Shown here one piece after another: positions 8,085-16,275 of a stretch of 64,000 nt of DNA; the first letter of the stretch is position 1; each line of letters begins with the position of its first letter. The translations under genes were made by a program, and so were the position numbers. This DNA comes from Lysinibacillus agricola (GTDB lineage Bacteria > Bacillota > Bacilli > Bacillales_A > Planococcaceae): the NCBI RefSeq assembly GCF_016638705.1, contig NZ_CP067341.1, forward strand, positions 561,501 through 625,500. The letters are read 5' to 3'. The notes below the pieces were generated by a model. It saw only the letters and a list, made by a program, of their open reading frames with translations. It ran no database searches and was not told where the DNA came from.

Positions 8085-8450
8085 TTTTGAATGGTTTTAC
8101 CACATCATCAAAAGTCGGGGATGACATTTTTAAAAAGTATGCCATGTATATAAGTTGATTGGAGTGGAGGTTGGGAGACTCCTTGGGGATCAGCAATAGA
8201 GGAACGAAGGCTAAAACCATCACATCCTGTGATAACGCCTTCGTGCCAACATCAGTGCTGCTGCCGCTTCGCTTTCGCGCAAAAAACATCTGTTGGCCCG
8301 AGACCTTGCAGCGAAGCGGATGTTTTCTGTGCGAAAGCGTAGTGCTAACGTAGCGGCAGCAAATGTTTTATCTGTGCGAAAGCGAAGCGACAGCAACAAA
8401 GCGCCCAGCTGGAACGGAAATCAACCCCACGTTATGATGATGAACCGAAA
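8085..8450. repeat. About 350-bp hairpin-rich dispersed repeat, copy B
   Basis: It occupies most of the 447-base gap between the hydratase and carboxyltransferase genes. It carries the same ordered blocks as copy A (GGATGACATTTTT, GAGACTCCTTGGGGAT, the CATCACA/TGTGATA hairpin, GTTGGCCCGAGACC, GGAACGGAAATCAACC) plus an extra inserted arm with GCTTCGCTTTCGCGC. That arm can pair with TGCGAAAGCG and GCGAAGCG further on. The element thus sits inside the operon without a terminator T-run. No gene is supported inside it. Confidence 0.65.
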
Positions 8451-8514
8451 TCTAGGTGTATTATTAATTATTTATGCTAAGACGTAACCGATTGGGCAAA
8501 AGGAGGAATTAACT

Positions 8515-10053
8515 ATGAGCAATGTATCGACAGAAAAAACGACGAAAACAATGAAGGAACAAATTTTAGCAGGTGGTCTTCCAAAATATCACGATAAAAA
8601 TGCACAGCAAGGAAAACTATTTGTACGCGAACGACTCGAATTATTATTAGATGATGGGCTGCAATCAGAGGATGGCTTGTATGCGAACTGTTTAGCTGGT
8701 GACTTACCAGCAGATGGCGTTGTCACAGGAATCGGTAAAATTCATGGCCGTACCGTTTGTGTTTTAGCAAACGATTCGACGATTAAAGCTGGTTCTTGGG
8801 GTAAACGTACAGTAGAAAAAATGATTCGTATTCAAGAAACAGCAGAAAAACTAAATTGCCCTTTACTTTATCTAGTCGATTCAGCAGGTGCACGTATTAC
8901 AGATCAATTAGAAATGTTTCCTGGTCGAAGAGGAGCAGGGCGCATTTTCTATAATCAGGTAAAGCTTTCAGGTAAAATCCCTCAAATATGCTTATTGTTT
9001 GGACCTTCTGCAGCAGGAGGTGCATATATCCCTGCATTCTGCGATATCGTAGTAATGGTAGAGGGCAATGCATCGATGTATTTAGGGTCTCCACGTATGG
9101 CGGAAATGGTTATCGGTGAGAAGGTAGATTTGGAAACAATGGGTGGAGCGAAAATGCACTGTTCCGTTTCTGGTTGTGGAGATGTGCTCGCTAAAACGGA
9201 GCAAGAAGCAATCGCGTATGCTCGTAAATATTTAGGCTATTTCCCGAACAACTATGCAGAGCGCAGTAAGGTTGAGGCACCAAAGCCACCAGCTTCATTT
9301 GATAAGTCCATTGAGGAACTAATACCAACAAATCAAAACGTTCCATTTGATATGTATAAGTTAATTGACCGCATTATTGATGAAGGTTCGTTTTGTGAAG
9401 TGAAAAAATTATTTGCTCCAGAATTAATTACAGGGCTTGGACGTATTAATGGGCAATCTATTGGAATTATCGCCAATCAACCTCGCGTAAAGGGGGGCGT
9501 TTTATTCCACGATTCAGCTGATAAAGCAGCAAAGTTCATTTCACTATGTGATGCGTTTAATATACCGCTTCTTTTCCTTGCCGATGTACCAGGCTTTATG
9601 ATTGGTACGCAGGTTGAAAAAGCTGGGATTATACGCCATGGTGCAAAGATGATTTTTGCAATGAGCGAGGCGACCGTTCCTAAATTAACAGTCATTGTTC
9701 GTAAGGCATATGGTGCAGGATTATATGCAATGGCAGGTCCTGCTTTTGAGCCAGACTGCTGTATTGCGTTATCCAACGCACAAATTGCAGTAATGGGCCC
9801 TGAAGCTGCGGTGAATGCGGTTTATGCCAATAAAATTGCTGAACTCCCAAAAGAGGAGCAGGCAAGCTTTATTGCAGAAAAACGCAAGGAATATCAAGAG
9901 GAAATCGATGTCTATCGTCTAGCTTCAGAGCTTATCATTGATGATGTTATTGAGCCAAATGATTTAAGAAAAGCACTTGAATCACGTTTAGAGCTCTATA
10001 TGTCAAAGTACTTATTATTCTCAGAACGTAAGCATGGAGTAAATCCAGTATAA
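8515..10053 (+). CDS. yngE: Methylcrotonyl-CoA carboxyltransferase subunit
   Basis: This 512-residue carboxyltransferase moves CO2 from biotin to 3-methylcrotonyl-CoA. Two crotonase-like halves are visible: the first around LVDSAGARITDQ and GPSAAGGAYIPAFCD, where the acyl-CoA thioester is held, the second around FLADVPGFMIGTQVEKAGIIRHGAKM and KAYGAGLYAMAGPAFEPD, which binds carboxybiotin. Length fits the beta subunit of propionyl/methylcrotonyl-CoA carboxylases (510-540). AGGAGGAATTAACT precedes the ATG. It is the last operon gene and is followed by a strong terminator. Confidence 0.92.
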   Translation: MSNVSTEKTTKTMKEQILAGGLPKYHDKNAQQGKLFVRERLELLLDDGLQSEDGLYANCLAGDLPADGVVTGIGKIHGRTVCVLANDSTIKAGSWGKRTVEKMIRIQETAEKLNCPLLYLVDSAGARITDQLEMFPGRRGAGRIFYNQVKLSGKIPQICLLFGPSAAGGAYIPAFCDIVVMVEGNASMYLGSPRMAEMVIGEKVDLETMGGAKMHCSVSGCGDVLAKTEQEAIAYARKYLGYFPNNYAERSKVEAPKPPASFDKSIEELIPTNQNVPFDMYKLIDRIIDEGSFCEVKKLFAPELITGLGRINGQSIGIIANQPRVKGGVLFHDSADKAAKFISLCDAFNIPLLFLADVPGFMIGTQVEKAGIIRHGAKMIFAMSEATVPKLTVIVRKAYGAGLYAMAGPAFEPDCCIALSNAQIAVMGPEAAVNAVYANKIAELPKEEQASFIAEKRKEYQEEIDVYRLASELIIDDVIEPNDLRKALESRLELYMSKYLLFSERKHGVNPV

Positions 10054-10068
10054 AGTTTTGATAATAAC

Positions 10069-10101
10069 GCTGTCTCAGTTATACTTGAGGCAGCTTTTTT
10101 T
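10069..10101 (+). terminator. Terminator of the leucine operon
   Basis: GCTGTCTCA pairs with TGAGGCAGC across eight bases (one G-T pair) and is followed by eight T residues. It lies 15 bases after the carboxyltransferase stop codon. Confidence 0.85.
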
Positions 10102-10195
10102 ATATATAAACTAGTTTTACCAAGCGTGTTGATTAGGAAAATATAGGTTTATTATTGAGTGATAAAAGGATTTTTTTATATTTTGGCAAATATAT

Positions 10196-10420
10196 TTCCG
10201 TTTTTAACTGATTGTAGCGTAGGGCTACTCGAGTGCTCCTGTCGCTTCGCTTTCGTCGCAGAGCAAAGCTTCCCGCGGGAAAGCGAGACAGAAGAGACCC
10301 TGCAAGGAGCGAATGTTTTCTGTGCGAAAGCGTGAGTGCTAACGTAGCGGCAGCGACACCAGCGGCTCGACGCTCGCCCGCAGCGGAAATCAGAGCCTTC
10401 AAAATTAATCGAGGTGGATA
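10196..10420. repeat. Dispersed hairpin-rich repeat, copy C (diverged)
   Basis: It shares CTGATTGTAG, GCTTCGCTTTCG, GAGACCCTGCA, a block reading GGATGTTTTCTGTGCGAAAGCG in copy B with small changes, and CTAACGTAGCGGCAGC with copies A and B. It lacks the ACTCCTTGGGGAT block. It fills much of the 477-base gap after the leucine operon. Overlapping open frames here are a by-product of GC-rich repeats. Confidence 0.6.
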
Positions 10421-10530
10421 AAAATGGTAAATTAACACACATGTAGTTTTACTTTATTAATAGCCCTTGCGTGGGAGAGGGAGGGCATATTAAAATATGA
10501 GAATGATACTAGGAAGCAGGTGGTTCAGGC

Positions 10531-11094
10531 ATGTCAAAAAATAATATAGAAAGTAATGCCAAGCTACCATTACCATATCGTTCAATGATTGATACATATT
10601 ATTTACCAATAAAAATAACAGGCTGGATATTTTTTTGTATCTATTCTGTTATAGCTTTTTATAAGCTGGTCATTGATCGTCTAGTGAATGTAGTCATTAT
10701 TTTATTCAAGGGCGAATACTCTCTTGGTGAATTAGGGCTGTTTGATTATAGTGATTGGCGATTAACTACAAATTTTGTTCCCTTTGATACGATTCTTCGT
10801 TATATAAATTACTCTCAGTATTTTAATTTGGATATCATTATTATAAATCTACTCGGCAATTTATTAATATTTACCCCAATGGGCTTTTTACTACCACTGT
10901 TATCAAAAAAGTTTCGTAAAGCGTGGGTAGTTATTTGTGTAGGCTTTTTCTCCAGCCTAGCGGTAGAATCTATACAATTTATTTTTACGGTTGGGTCGGC
11001 AGATATTGATGATTTGATTTTAAATACACTTGGCGCATGGCTTGGCTACTTAGCCTATAAAAGCATACTTATTAAACCTAAACGAAATAGATAG
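10531..11094 (+). CDS. VanZ-like membrane protein
   Basis: This 187-residue integral membrane protein has about four hydrophobic segments (near residues 28-50, 100-125, 132-155 and 160-178). The VanZ-family signature appears as NFVPFDTI followed by NLLGNLLIFTPMGFLLPLL, and later SADIDDLILNTLGAWLGY. VanZ confers low-level teicoplanin resistance in enterococci, but most family members have no known function. It stands alone between a dispersed repeat and its own terminator. The start ATG has only a distant GCAGGTGG as ribosome site. Confidence 0.85.
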   Translation: MSKNNIESNAKLPLPYRSMIDTYYLPIKITGWIFFCIYSVIAFYKLVIDRLVNVVIILFKGEYSLGELGLFDYSDWRLTTNFVPFDTILRYINYSQYFNLDIIIINLLGNLLIFTPMGFLLPLLSKKFRKAWVVICVGFFSSLAVESIQFIFTVGSADIDDLILNTLGAWLGYLAYKSILIKPKRNR

Positions 11095-11126
11095 AAACAG
11101 TCCTTGCCAAGGGGCTGTTTTTTTTA
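11095..11126 (+). terminator. Terminator of the VanZ-like gene
   Basis: AACAG and CC pair with GG and CTGTT, and TTTTTTTT follows, directly after the stop codon. Confidence 0.75.
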
Positions 11127-11424
11127 GGGGTAAATTAACACTATTTATAAAGTGATAACGGTAATAAAATTTATTGAAATTAAATATTGAAATAGTAAAT
11201 GAATAGAAAAATGGATTTTATCGGAGGTCTTTATACCTATTTCGTTAAAAGTGGATTATTCCTTTAGGAGGTTAGTATTAATTTGCTCTTGAATTTAATC
11301 AAGAAAATTCCGATAATTAGTGTACAGAAACTGTTTAGATGACATAGGTATAGTTAAATAGAAGGTATTGATCATATCTATTATTTAACTTGCATATTAA
11401 GTTAGAAAGCCGAGGTGAATTCAT
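11127..11424. other. Intergenic region, nothing recognised
   Basis: About 300 bases of AT-rich sequence. AGGAGG (near 11266) is followed by a possible TTG-started 18-codon frame, too short and unsupported to call. The downstream gene's promoter is presumably here, but I cannot single one out. Confidence 0.4.
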
Positions 11425-12189
11425 ATGAAACTATCAAGTTTAATAGAACAAGAAAGAATGTCATCACACTATAATCGTAAAAAGATTTTACAGCGAAAAC
11501 AAGCAGGTGATGCATATCGAAAAAACGCACAGTATTTTCTGCCAAAGAAAAATCCAGTATTGCTTGAGCTAGAAAATTTACTTTTAGGACATACAGATCA
11601 AGAACTCTATGAGCAACAAAAAGAGGAATCCAAAGAAGTCACGCCCCAACAGCAAGCAATCATTCAAGATTTGCAGCAAACGAAAAAGAATGTGCTTGCT
11701 CATGAGCAAATGCAAAAGCCTGATGCTCTTGAAACAACTTCCTATTTACAGCTAGAGCATTTAGATGAAGAAGTGCCTACAGTAGTTGATGCGAATGCTA
11801 AGGAGACGCTACAAATTCTAGAGCAGGTGCGAAATGCAGCGCTAGAACCGGCACAGCCATCACCACAGGATTTACGTGTAGCGGCAAGTGCTAATGCTCA
11901 AATACAGCACATGCAATTGCAACTAAATGGCCAAGAGGTAGATCCAAGTGAATTAGATGACAGTGAGCCAGCTTTTGTACGTGAAGGTATTGAAGTCAAA
12001 GTACCAGAACGTTTTTCGAAGGAATTGAAAATGGATCCATTTGCAGATACAATTTTCGGTAAGCGGTATGAGGAGGCCTATAAGGCGCGAACATTTAAAT
12101 ATGCTTCTGAAAAATATGCCACTCATATTCAAATGGCGGACGACGGCTATCGACAAGGAAATGATTCTATGTTCTCCATGATAGCCTAA
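11425..12189 (+). CDS. SprA-family putative metalloprotease with degenerate active site
   Basis: This 254-residue soluble, Gln/Glu-rich protein matches the region around the zinc site of the SprA/CJM1_0395 family: TPQQQAIIQDLQ, then KNVLAHEQMQ (residues 89-97), then LEQVRNAALEPAQPSPQDLRVAA (about 132-154). Family members normally read HEQAH, giving an HExxH zinc motif. Here it is HEQMQ (93-97), so the second histidine is missing and proteolysis is unlikely. The C-terminal third is charged and conserves no motif that I know. The ribosome site is GAGGTGAATTCAT. Function is unknown; a structural or regulatory role is inferred. Confidence 0.6.
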   Translation: MKLSSLIEQERMSSHYNRKKILQRKQAGDAYRKNAQYFLPKKNPVLLELENLLLGHTDQELYEQQKEESKEVTPQQQAIIQDLQQTKKNVLAHEQMQKPDALETTSYLQLEHLDEEVPTVVDANAKETLQILEQVRNAALEPAQPSPQDLRVAASANAQIQHMQLQLNGQEVDPSELDDSEPAFVREGIEVKVPERFSKELKMDPFADTIFGKRYEEAYKARTFKYASEKYATHIQMADDGYRQGNDSMFSMIA

Positions 12190-12213
12190 TGCTGCAGATG
12201 GGAGATTTTAAAC

Positions 12214-12708
12214 ATGACGAAGGCAAAGCATGCAAAGACGAATGCTATAAGATTGTTGGAGCAACAAAAAATACAATTCGAAGTAATTGAGTATGAAACT
12301 GGTGACGGCCAAGTAGACGGAATTTCGGTTGCTGAAAAAATTGGTCATCCGGTTTCTCGAGTTTTCAAAACATTAGTAGCAAAAGCGAGTGCGCAAAAGC
12401 TTTTTGTATTTGTAATTCCTGTAGCAGAAGAGCTTAATTTAAAAGCTGCTGCCAAGGTCGTTGGAGAGAAAAAAATCGACATGCTTCCTGTCAAGGAGTT
12501 ACTAGGCTATACAGGTTATGTACGAGGCGGATGCTCTCCAGTCGGCATGAAAAAGCTTTATCCGACGGTTATTGATGCGTCGGCTCAAGAGCAAGGAAGT
12601 ATTATTGTGAGTGCCGGAAAAATCGGCATGCAAATCCATATGCAACTAGATGATTTAGTCGCTGTGACTAAAGCAAAGCTTGCACCAATTACCACTACCC
12701 AAGAATGA
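12214..12708 (+). CDS. ybaK: YbaK/EbsC-type aminoacyl-tRNA deacylase
   Basis: This 164-residue stand-alone editing domain of the Cys-tRNA(Pro) deacylase type hydrolyses mischarged Cys-tRNA(Pro). The family pattern is clear: [11 protein letters not shown] near residue 49, with the conserved lysine of the substrate pocket, then [18 protein letters not shown], then [14 protein letters not shown] near residue 108, which holds the G-x-x-x-P loop, and [12 protein letters not shown]. Length is typical. It has a terminator overlapping its stop codon and follows the SprA-like gene by 24 bases, so the two may be co-transcribed. Confidence 0.88.
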   Translation: MTKAKHAKTNAIRLLEQQKIQFEVIEYETGDGQVDGISVAEKIGHPVSRVFKTLVAKASAQKLFVFVIPVAEELNLKAAAKVVGEKKIDMLPVKELLGYTGYVRGGCSPVGMKKLYPTVIDASAQEQGSIIVSAGKIGMQIHMQLDDLVAVTKAKLAPITTTQE

Positions 12709-12728
12709 TATCTGGGTAGTTTTTTTTG
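12694..12728 (+). terminator. Terminator overlapping the ybaK stop codon
   Basis: ACTACCCA (12694-12701) pairs with TGGGTAGT (12713-12720) and TTTTTTTT follows. The TGA stop lies in the loop. Confidence 0.85.
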
Positions 12729-12805
12729 GGTTTTTAAGTAATGGCAGTAGAAAAAGATTGCTTGGTTTATGGTTAATCCGCTTGGCAATGTGGAAAGAAA
12801 CGCAT

Positions 12806-12847
12806 AGGTAGCTTGGCAAACTGTTCAGGTAGCTCGGGAAATTGCTC
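12806..12847. repeat. Two 21-bp direct repeats
   Basis: Two consecutive 21-base units both begin AGGTAGCT and end TGYTC, with four differences between them. The shared 9-bp starts (AGGTAGCTT and AGGTAGCTC) are thus 12 bases apart, a spacing also used by LytTR-type regulators. The stretch may instead be a remnant of a repetitive coding sequence. Confidence 0.45.
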
Positions 12848-12960
12848 AGCTAAGAGGAAGAAGCCCGTGAATCCACTCAGTCTAGATTGATTTGAATGCT
12901 TTTCCTTTACATTGTAAATACGCAATTTTTTTGATGGGATCTCCTTTAATCAAGAAAGAA

Positions 12961-12992
12961 TACGTTCATGATTGCATGAACGTAATTTTTTA
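12961..12992 (+). terminator. Orphan terminator-like hairpin
   Basis: TACGTTCATG pairs perfectly with CATGAACGTA across four bases and ATTTTTTAT follows. No upstream gene is recognised between 12729 and 12960, so it may end a small RNA or be left from a lost gene. The rest of the 12729-13109 gap shows nothing I can name. Confidence 0.6.
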
Positions 12993-13109
12993 TAAAAAAA
13001 GAACAATAAATGAACGATTAATTAGTTTTGAAGAGCACTTAAACAATAAAAAGAAAAACAAAAGTATAGTGTAGTTAAGGTAATTTTCAGACGGAAAGGA
13101 GGGGATGTT

Positions 13110-13697
13110 TTGAAAGTGTTAATTGTTTCAATGTCTACTTTATTTATTGAAGCTTTACAAATAGCTATTCGTGATAGGCGTTCAACTTGGCAAGTAGATA
13201 CTTATCAAATTCAAGCGCCTATATTTAATCAAACATTGCTGAAAAAAATTAAAGAACGATGCCTTGATATTGTAGTAATCGAAACAACAAATCAACATTT
13301 TACGATGATAATTGATAGTTTGAAGAAATTAAAGAGTCCAGAAATAGACATCATGTTACTTGTGGATTCAAGGATGGGTGAGGTTTACCATCACCTAAAA
13401 GATGAAGAACGGTGGTCTAGTGTTACTAAAAATACAAGTCTAGAGGAATTTTTAATATTGCTGGAATCCTTTAAAAGTAATGTACCTGATGTACCAGATG
13501 TCTCTTTAAAAGAGATGGATAAAGTGATTCTAAAAGAATTAGCAATAGGACACTCATTTGAGTTTATCCAACGTTCACAAGAGCTATCGGCTGAAGAAAT
13601 AGATCAGTCACTATATCGAATTAATACTTATTTTAAAGTACCAAATTATATAGAATCTATTGTTAAAGCATTTGAACAGAAAATAATTACAAATTGA
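13110..13697 (+). CDS. Degenerate NarL/LuxR-type response regulator homologue
   Basis: This 195-residue protein has a receiver-like N-terminus (MKVLIVSMSTLFIEAL) and a C-terminus that aligns by eye with the LuxR helix-turn-helix: MDKVILKELAIGHSFEFIQRSQELSAEEIDQSLYRI, where NarL-type regulators have ExEVLxLxAxGxSNKEIAxxL. The usual acidic pair near residues 8-9 is replaced by S-M-S, and the phosphoacceptor segment reads DIVVIETT with glutamate where aspartate is expected. It is therefore probably not phosphorylated. Start TTG follows AAAGGAGGGG. It heads a cluster with a tiny peptide and an ABC exporter, so it probably regulates that cluster. Confidence 0.6.
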   Translation: MKVLIVSMSTLFIEALQIAIRDRRSTWQVDTYQIQAPIFNQTLLKKIKERCLDIVVIETTNQHFTMIIDSLKKLKSPEIDIMLLVDSRMGEVYHHLKDEERWSSVTKNTSLEEFLILLESFKSNVPDVPDVSLKEMDKVILKELAIGHSFEFIQRSQELSAEEIDQSLYRINTYFKVPNYIESIVKAFEQKIITN

Positions 13698-13720
13698 ACA
13701 TGCGAAGGAGGAAAAATAAT

Positions 13721-13798
13721 ATGAAAAAAGTTTTAGGTCTTTTAGGTGGATTAATTATTGGCATCGTTGTTATTGCTATCATAAAAATGGTTAATTAG
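13721..13798 (+). CDS. 25-residue hydrophobic peptide
   Basis: This tiny ORF has an excellent ribosome site (GAAGGAGGAAAAAT) ahead of its ATG. The peptide has a KK start, then a glycine/isoleucine/valine-rich helix (residues 4-22) and ends KMVN. It lies between the regulator (23 bases upstream) and the ABC ATPase (12 bases downstream), clearly in the same operon. It could be a transporter accessory subunit, an exported signal or toxin peptide, or a regulatory leader. I do not recognise a family. Confidence 0.6.
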   Translation: MKKVLGLLGGLIIGIVVIAIIKMVN

Positions 13799-13810
13799 GA
13801 GAGGTGCTTT

Positions 13811-14713
13811 ATGACATTTAAAATAGAAAATTTAAATAAAAGCTTTGGTAATAAAAAAGCAGTAAACAATATTTCAATTCGATTAGAAGAAGGGCAAATC
13901 TTAGGCATGCTAGGTCGAAACGGTGCTGGAAAAACAACTACTATTCGAATGATGCTGGAGCTAATTCCAAAAGATAGTGGACAAATTTTATGGAGAGGAA
14001 AACCTTTTTCTAAGAAAAACTTAAAAATTGGCTATCTACCAGAAGAGCGTGGTCTTTATGCGAAAATGAACGTTTTAGATCAAATTATTTATTTTGGTAT
14101 GTTAGAAGGAATGGATAAAAAAGAAGCTAAAAGAGAGGCCATAAAATGGTTGGAAAAACTTGAAATCTCATATGCAGCAAAGAAGCGCACCGAACAATTA
14201 TCTAAAGGAAATCAGCAAAAAGTACAATTAATTACAGCGATTATACATGATCCAGAGTTTATTATTTTAGATGAACCTTTCAGCGGATTAGACCCTGTTA
14301 ATGCGGATATGTTAAAAAACGTTGTAAAAGAATTGATTGCTAAAAAGAAAACAATTATTTTCTGTAGTCATCAAATGGACCAAGTTGAATCGTTTTGTAA
14401 CCAAATTTGTATTTTAAAAGATGGGAATTTAATTGTGTCAGATCAATTATCAGCTGTGAAAAAATCTTATGATTATCGTTATTTAGAATTAGAAACGACA
14501 AATAATATTAAAGATTACTTAGATCATAAACAATATACATTTACACAAGAAAACAATCGTTATAAATTACGCATTCCACGAAGCGAGAGATTTTATCAAA
14601 CTATTCAGGAGATTGATGAGAAATTTGAGCTGCAAGGAGTTGCATTAAAAGAACCAAGTTTACATGAAATCTTTATTGAACGGACAGGAGATGACGTAAA
14701 TGCGAAATTTTAG
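13811..14713 (+). CDS. ABC transporter ATP-binding protein (NatA/YhaQ-like)
   Basis: This 300-residue ATPase drives the permease encoded next. Walker A is GRNGAGKTT (near residue 36), the signature is LSKGNQQK (near residue 135), Walker B is FIILDEPFSGLDP (near residue 153) and the switch histidine is in CSHQMD. A roughly 80-residue C-terminal extension after the ATPase core matches the NatA/YhaQ/EcsA subgroup linked to ABC-2 permeases. It overlaps the permease gene by 14 bases. In B. subtilis such pairs export sodium (NatAB) or are of unknown substrate (YhaQP). Confidence 0.9.
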   Translation: MTFKIENLNKSFGNKKAVNNISIRLEEGQILGMLGRNGAGKTTTIRMMLELIPKDSGQILWRGKPFSKKNLKIGYLPEERGLYAKMNVLDQIIYFGMLEGMDKKEAKREAIKWLEKLEISYAAKKRTEQLSKGNQQKVQLITAIIHDPEFIILDEPFSGLDPVNADMLKNVVKELIAKKKTIIFCSHQMDQVESFCNQICILKDGNLIVSDQLSAVKKSYDYRYLELETTNNIKDYLDHKQYTFTQENNRYKLRIPRSERFYQTIQEIDEKFELQGVALKEPSLHEIFIERTGDDVNAKF

Positions 14714-15905
14714 TATTGTATTTAACACCGTTTTCAAAGAGGCTGTTAAAACAAAAGCCTATTTATATATGACGATTGGCTTAGTAGCATTGAGTTTGCT
14801 ACTCTTTGCCTCACCATCAATTATGAAAGTCTTTAATACTGACAGTACGGATGAAACTTATAAAATTGTTAATCAAACATCTTTAAAACTATCTGAAAAA
14901 GAATTAACAGAGTTAGCCGGAAGCTGGACAATAGTAGACGATGCGAATATAGAAGATCTAAAAGAAGATATTAAAGCAGATGAATTAACTGGATTCTTTG
15001 TATTAGAAGATCAAACGAATTTAATGCAATTGAATATCTATATGCCGAAAGTAAACAATGAAGTGCTACTTCCGTTAGAATCTTATATTAAAGAAAAGAA
15101 AGTAGCGTCAATTGTTGCTACACAATCGATTGACATGGGTGTCCTTCAAGAATTGAATACACCACTACAAAGCAACGTTCAATCATTATATGAAACAGAA
15201 CCAAATGCGTTGTTTATTATTTACGGTTTAATATCTATTATGTTCTTTTCTATTTCAATATACGGTAACAACGTTGCAACAGCGATTGCATCTGAAAAAT
15301 CTTCACGTGTTATGGAAGTCATGATTACAAAAGTTGCACCAGTCCCTATGATGTACGGGAAAATTTTAGGCATTGGTTTAGCTAGTTTAACACAATTATT
15401 TATTTTTATGGGTGCCCTTTTATTATGGGCAAACGTAGGTATTTTTGAAGTTCCTGAAGGCTCGTTAGTACAAACTGTAATGGAAACTATTACATGGGGA
15501 ACAGCAGCGTATATTCTTATTTTCTTTATCATTGGATACTTTATCTATGCAACTTTGTATGCGATTTTCGGATCCATGGTAAGCCGCCCGGATGATTTAG
15601 CAAGTGCATCGCTGCCAATTATGATTTTATTAATGGCGAGTTTAGCAGTGGAAATGCTCTTTGTAGTGGATTCTCCAGAAGGAACGATTACGAATATAAC
15701 TTCTTACATTCCATTTACAGCGCCAATGAGTGTAATAATCCGTATTGTTTATAACACGATTTCACCAGTCGAAATTGCTGTTTCGCTATTAGTCATGATT
15801 TCGTTTATTGCTTTATTTGCAGCAATGGCAGCGAGAATCTATCCAAAAGGCGTTTTAAAATCAGATAGCTTAACATTTAAACAATTAATTCAGTCTAACA
15901 GATAA
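14700..15905 (+). CDS. ABC-2 type permease (NatB/YhaP-like)
   Basis: This 401-residue permease has one N-terminal membrane helix (about residues 22-45), an extracytoplasmic domain of about 120 residues, and a block of five to six helices from about residue 170 to 390. The segment ATAIASEKSSRVMEVMITKVAPVPMMYGKILG is typical of the ABC-2 family (PF12698), as in NatB and YhaP. It forms an exporter with the preceding ATPase. Substrate unknown: sodium, a drug or a peptide are all possible. The upstream 25-residue peptide makes peptide export worth considering. Confidence 0.88.
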   Translation: MRNFSIVFNTVFKEAVKTKAYLYMTIGLVALSLLLFASPSIMKVFNTDSTDETYKIVNQTSLKLSEKELTELAGSWTIVDDANIEDLKEDIKADELTGFFVLEDQTNLMQLNIYMPKVNNEVLLPLESYIKEKKVASIVATQSIDMGVLQELNTPLQSNVQSLYETEPNALFIIYGLISIMFFSISIYGNNVATAIASEKSSRVMEVMITKVAPVPMMYGKILGIGLASLTQLFIFMGALLLWANVGIFEVPEGSLVQTVMETITWGTAAYILIFFIIGYFIYATLYAIFGSMVSRPDDLASASLPIMILLMASLAVEMLFVVDSPEGTITNITSYIPFTAPMSVIIRIVYNTISPVEIAVSLLVMISFIALFAAMAARIYPKGVLKSDSLTFKQLIQSNR

Positions 15906-16275
15906 TCCTGCGATAATAAGAACAAAATAGCAAGTCCTTTTGTAATCAAAAAGAACTCCGGCTTTTTGGCAAATTTTAATCCAGAACATAAAGAGAAGGA
16001 CGGGGCAAAAAATGTTTTTACTCAAGATATTGAACTTTTAGATACAAAATAGCGAACAGCCCGTAGCCACAATTGCAGGTTATGGGCAATTTTTGTATGT
16101 AATAGCACTCTACTAGGTTAGTAAATGGAAACTACTAGGTGGACTTAATGGATGCATTTTTATATGGAGATACTTGCAGGATGGTAGGGTGAAAACGAAT
16201 TGATAGAAGAAATGGATAATACAGAATTTTAATATATAATGGTTATGAGTAAAAATTTATTAAAGGAAGTGCGGA
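15906..16275 (+). promoter_or_regulatory. Regulatory gap before the first kinase gene
   Basis: In 370 bases I see two imperfect hairpins (AGTCCTTTT with AAAAGAACT near 15931, and GCCC-TA-CC with GG-TA-GGGC at 16059-16087 followed by AATTTTTG). The second is a plausible terminator for the exporter operon. A 9-bp direct repeat CTACTAGGT occurs at 16110-16118 and 16132-16140, 13 bases apart, the spacing of LytTR/AgrA sites. TATAAT at 16235-16240 is a likely -10, about 36 bases before the kinase ATG. Confidence 0.45.

Noticed and set aside
10133..10442. Overlapping open frames on both strands after the leucine operon
   Set aside because: They coincide with the GC-rich repeat copy C, which lowers stop-codon frequency; no protein-like pattern or ribosome site.
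12892..13074. 60-codon open frame
   Set aside because: It runs through the terminator-like hairpin at 12961-12992, has no ribosome site, and reads as random AT-rich translation.
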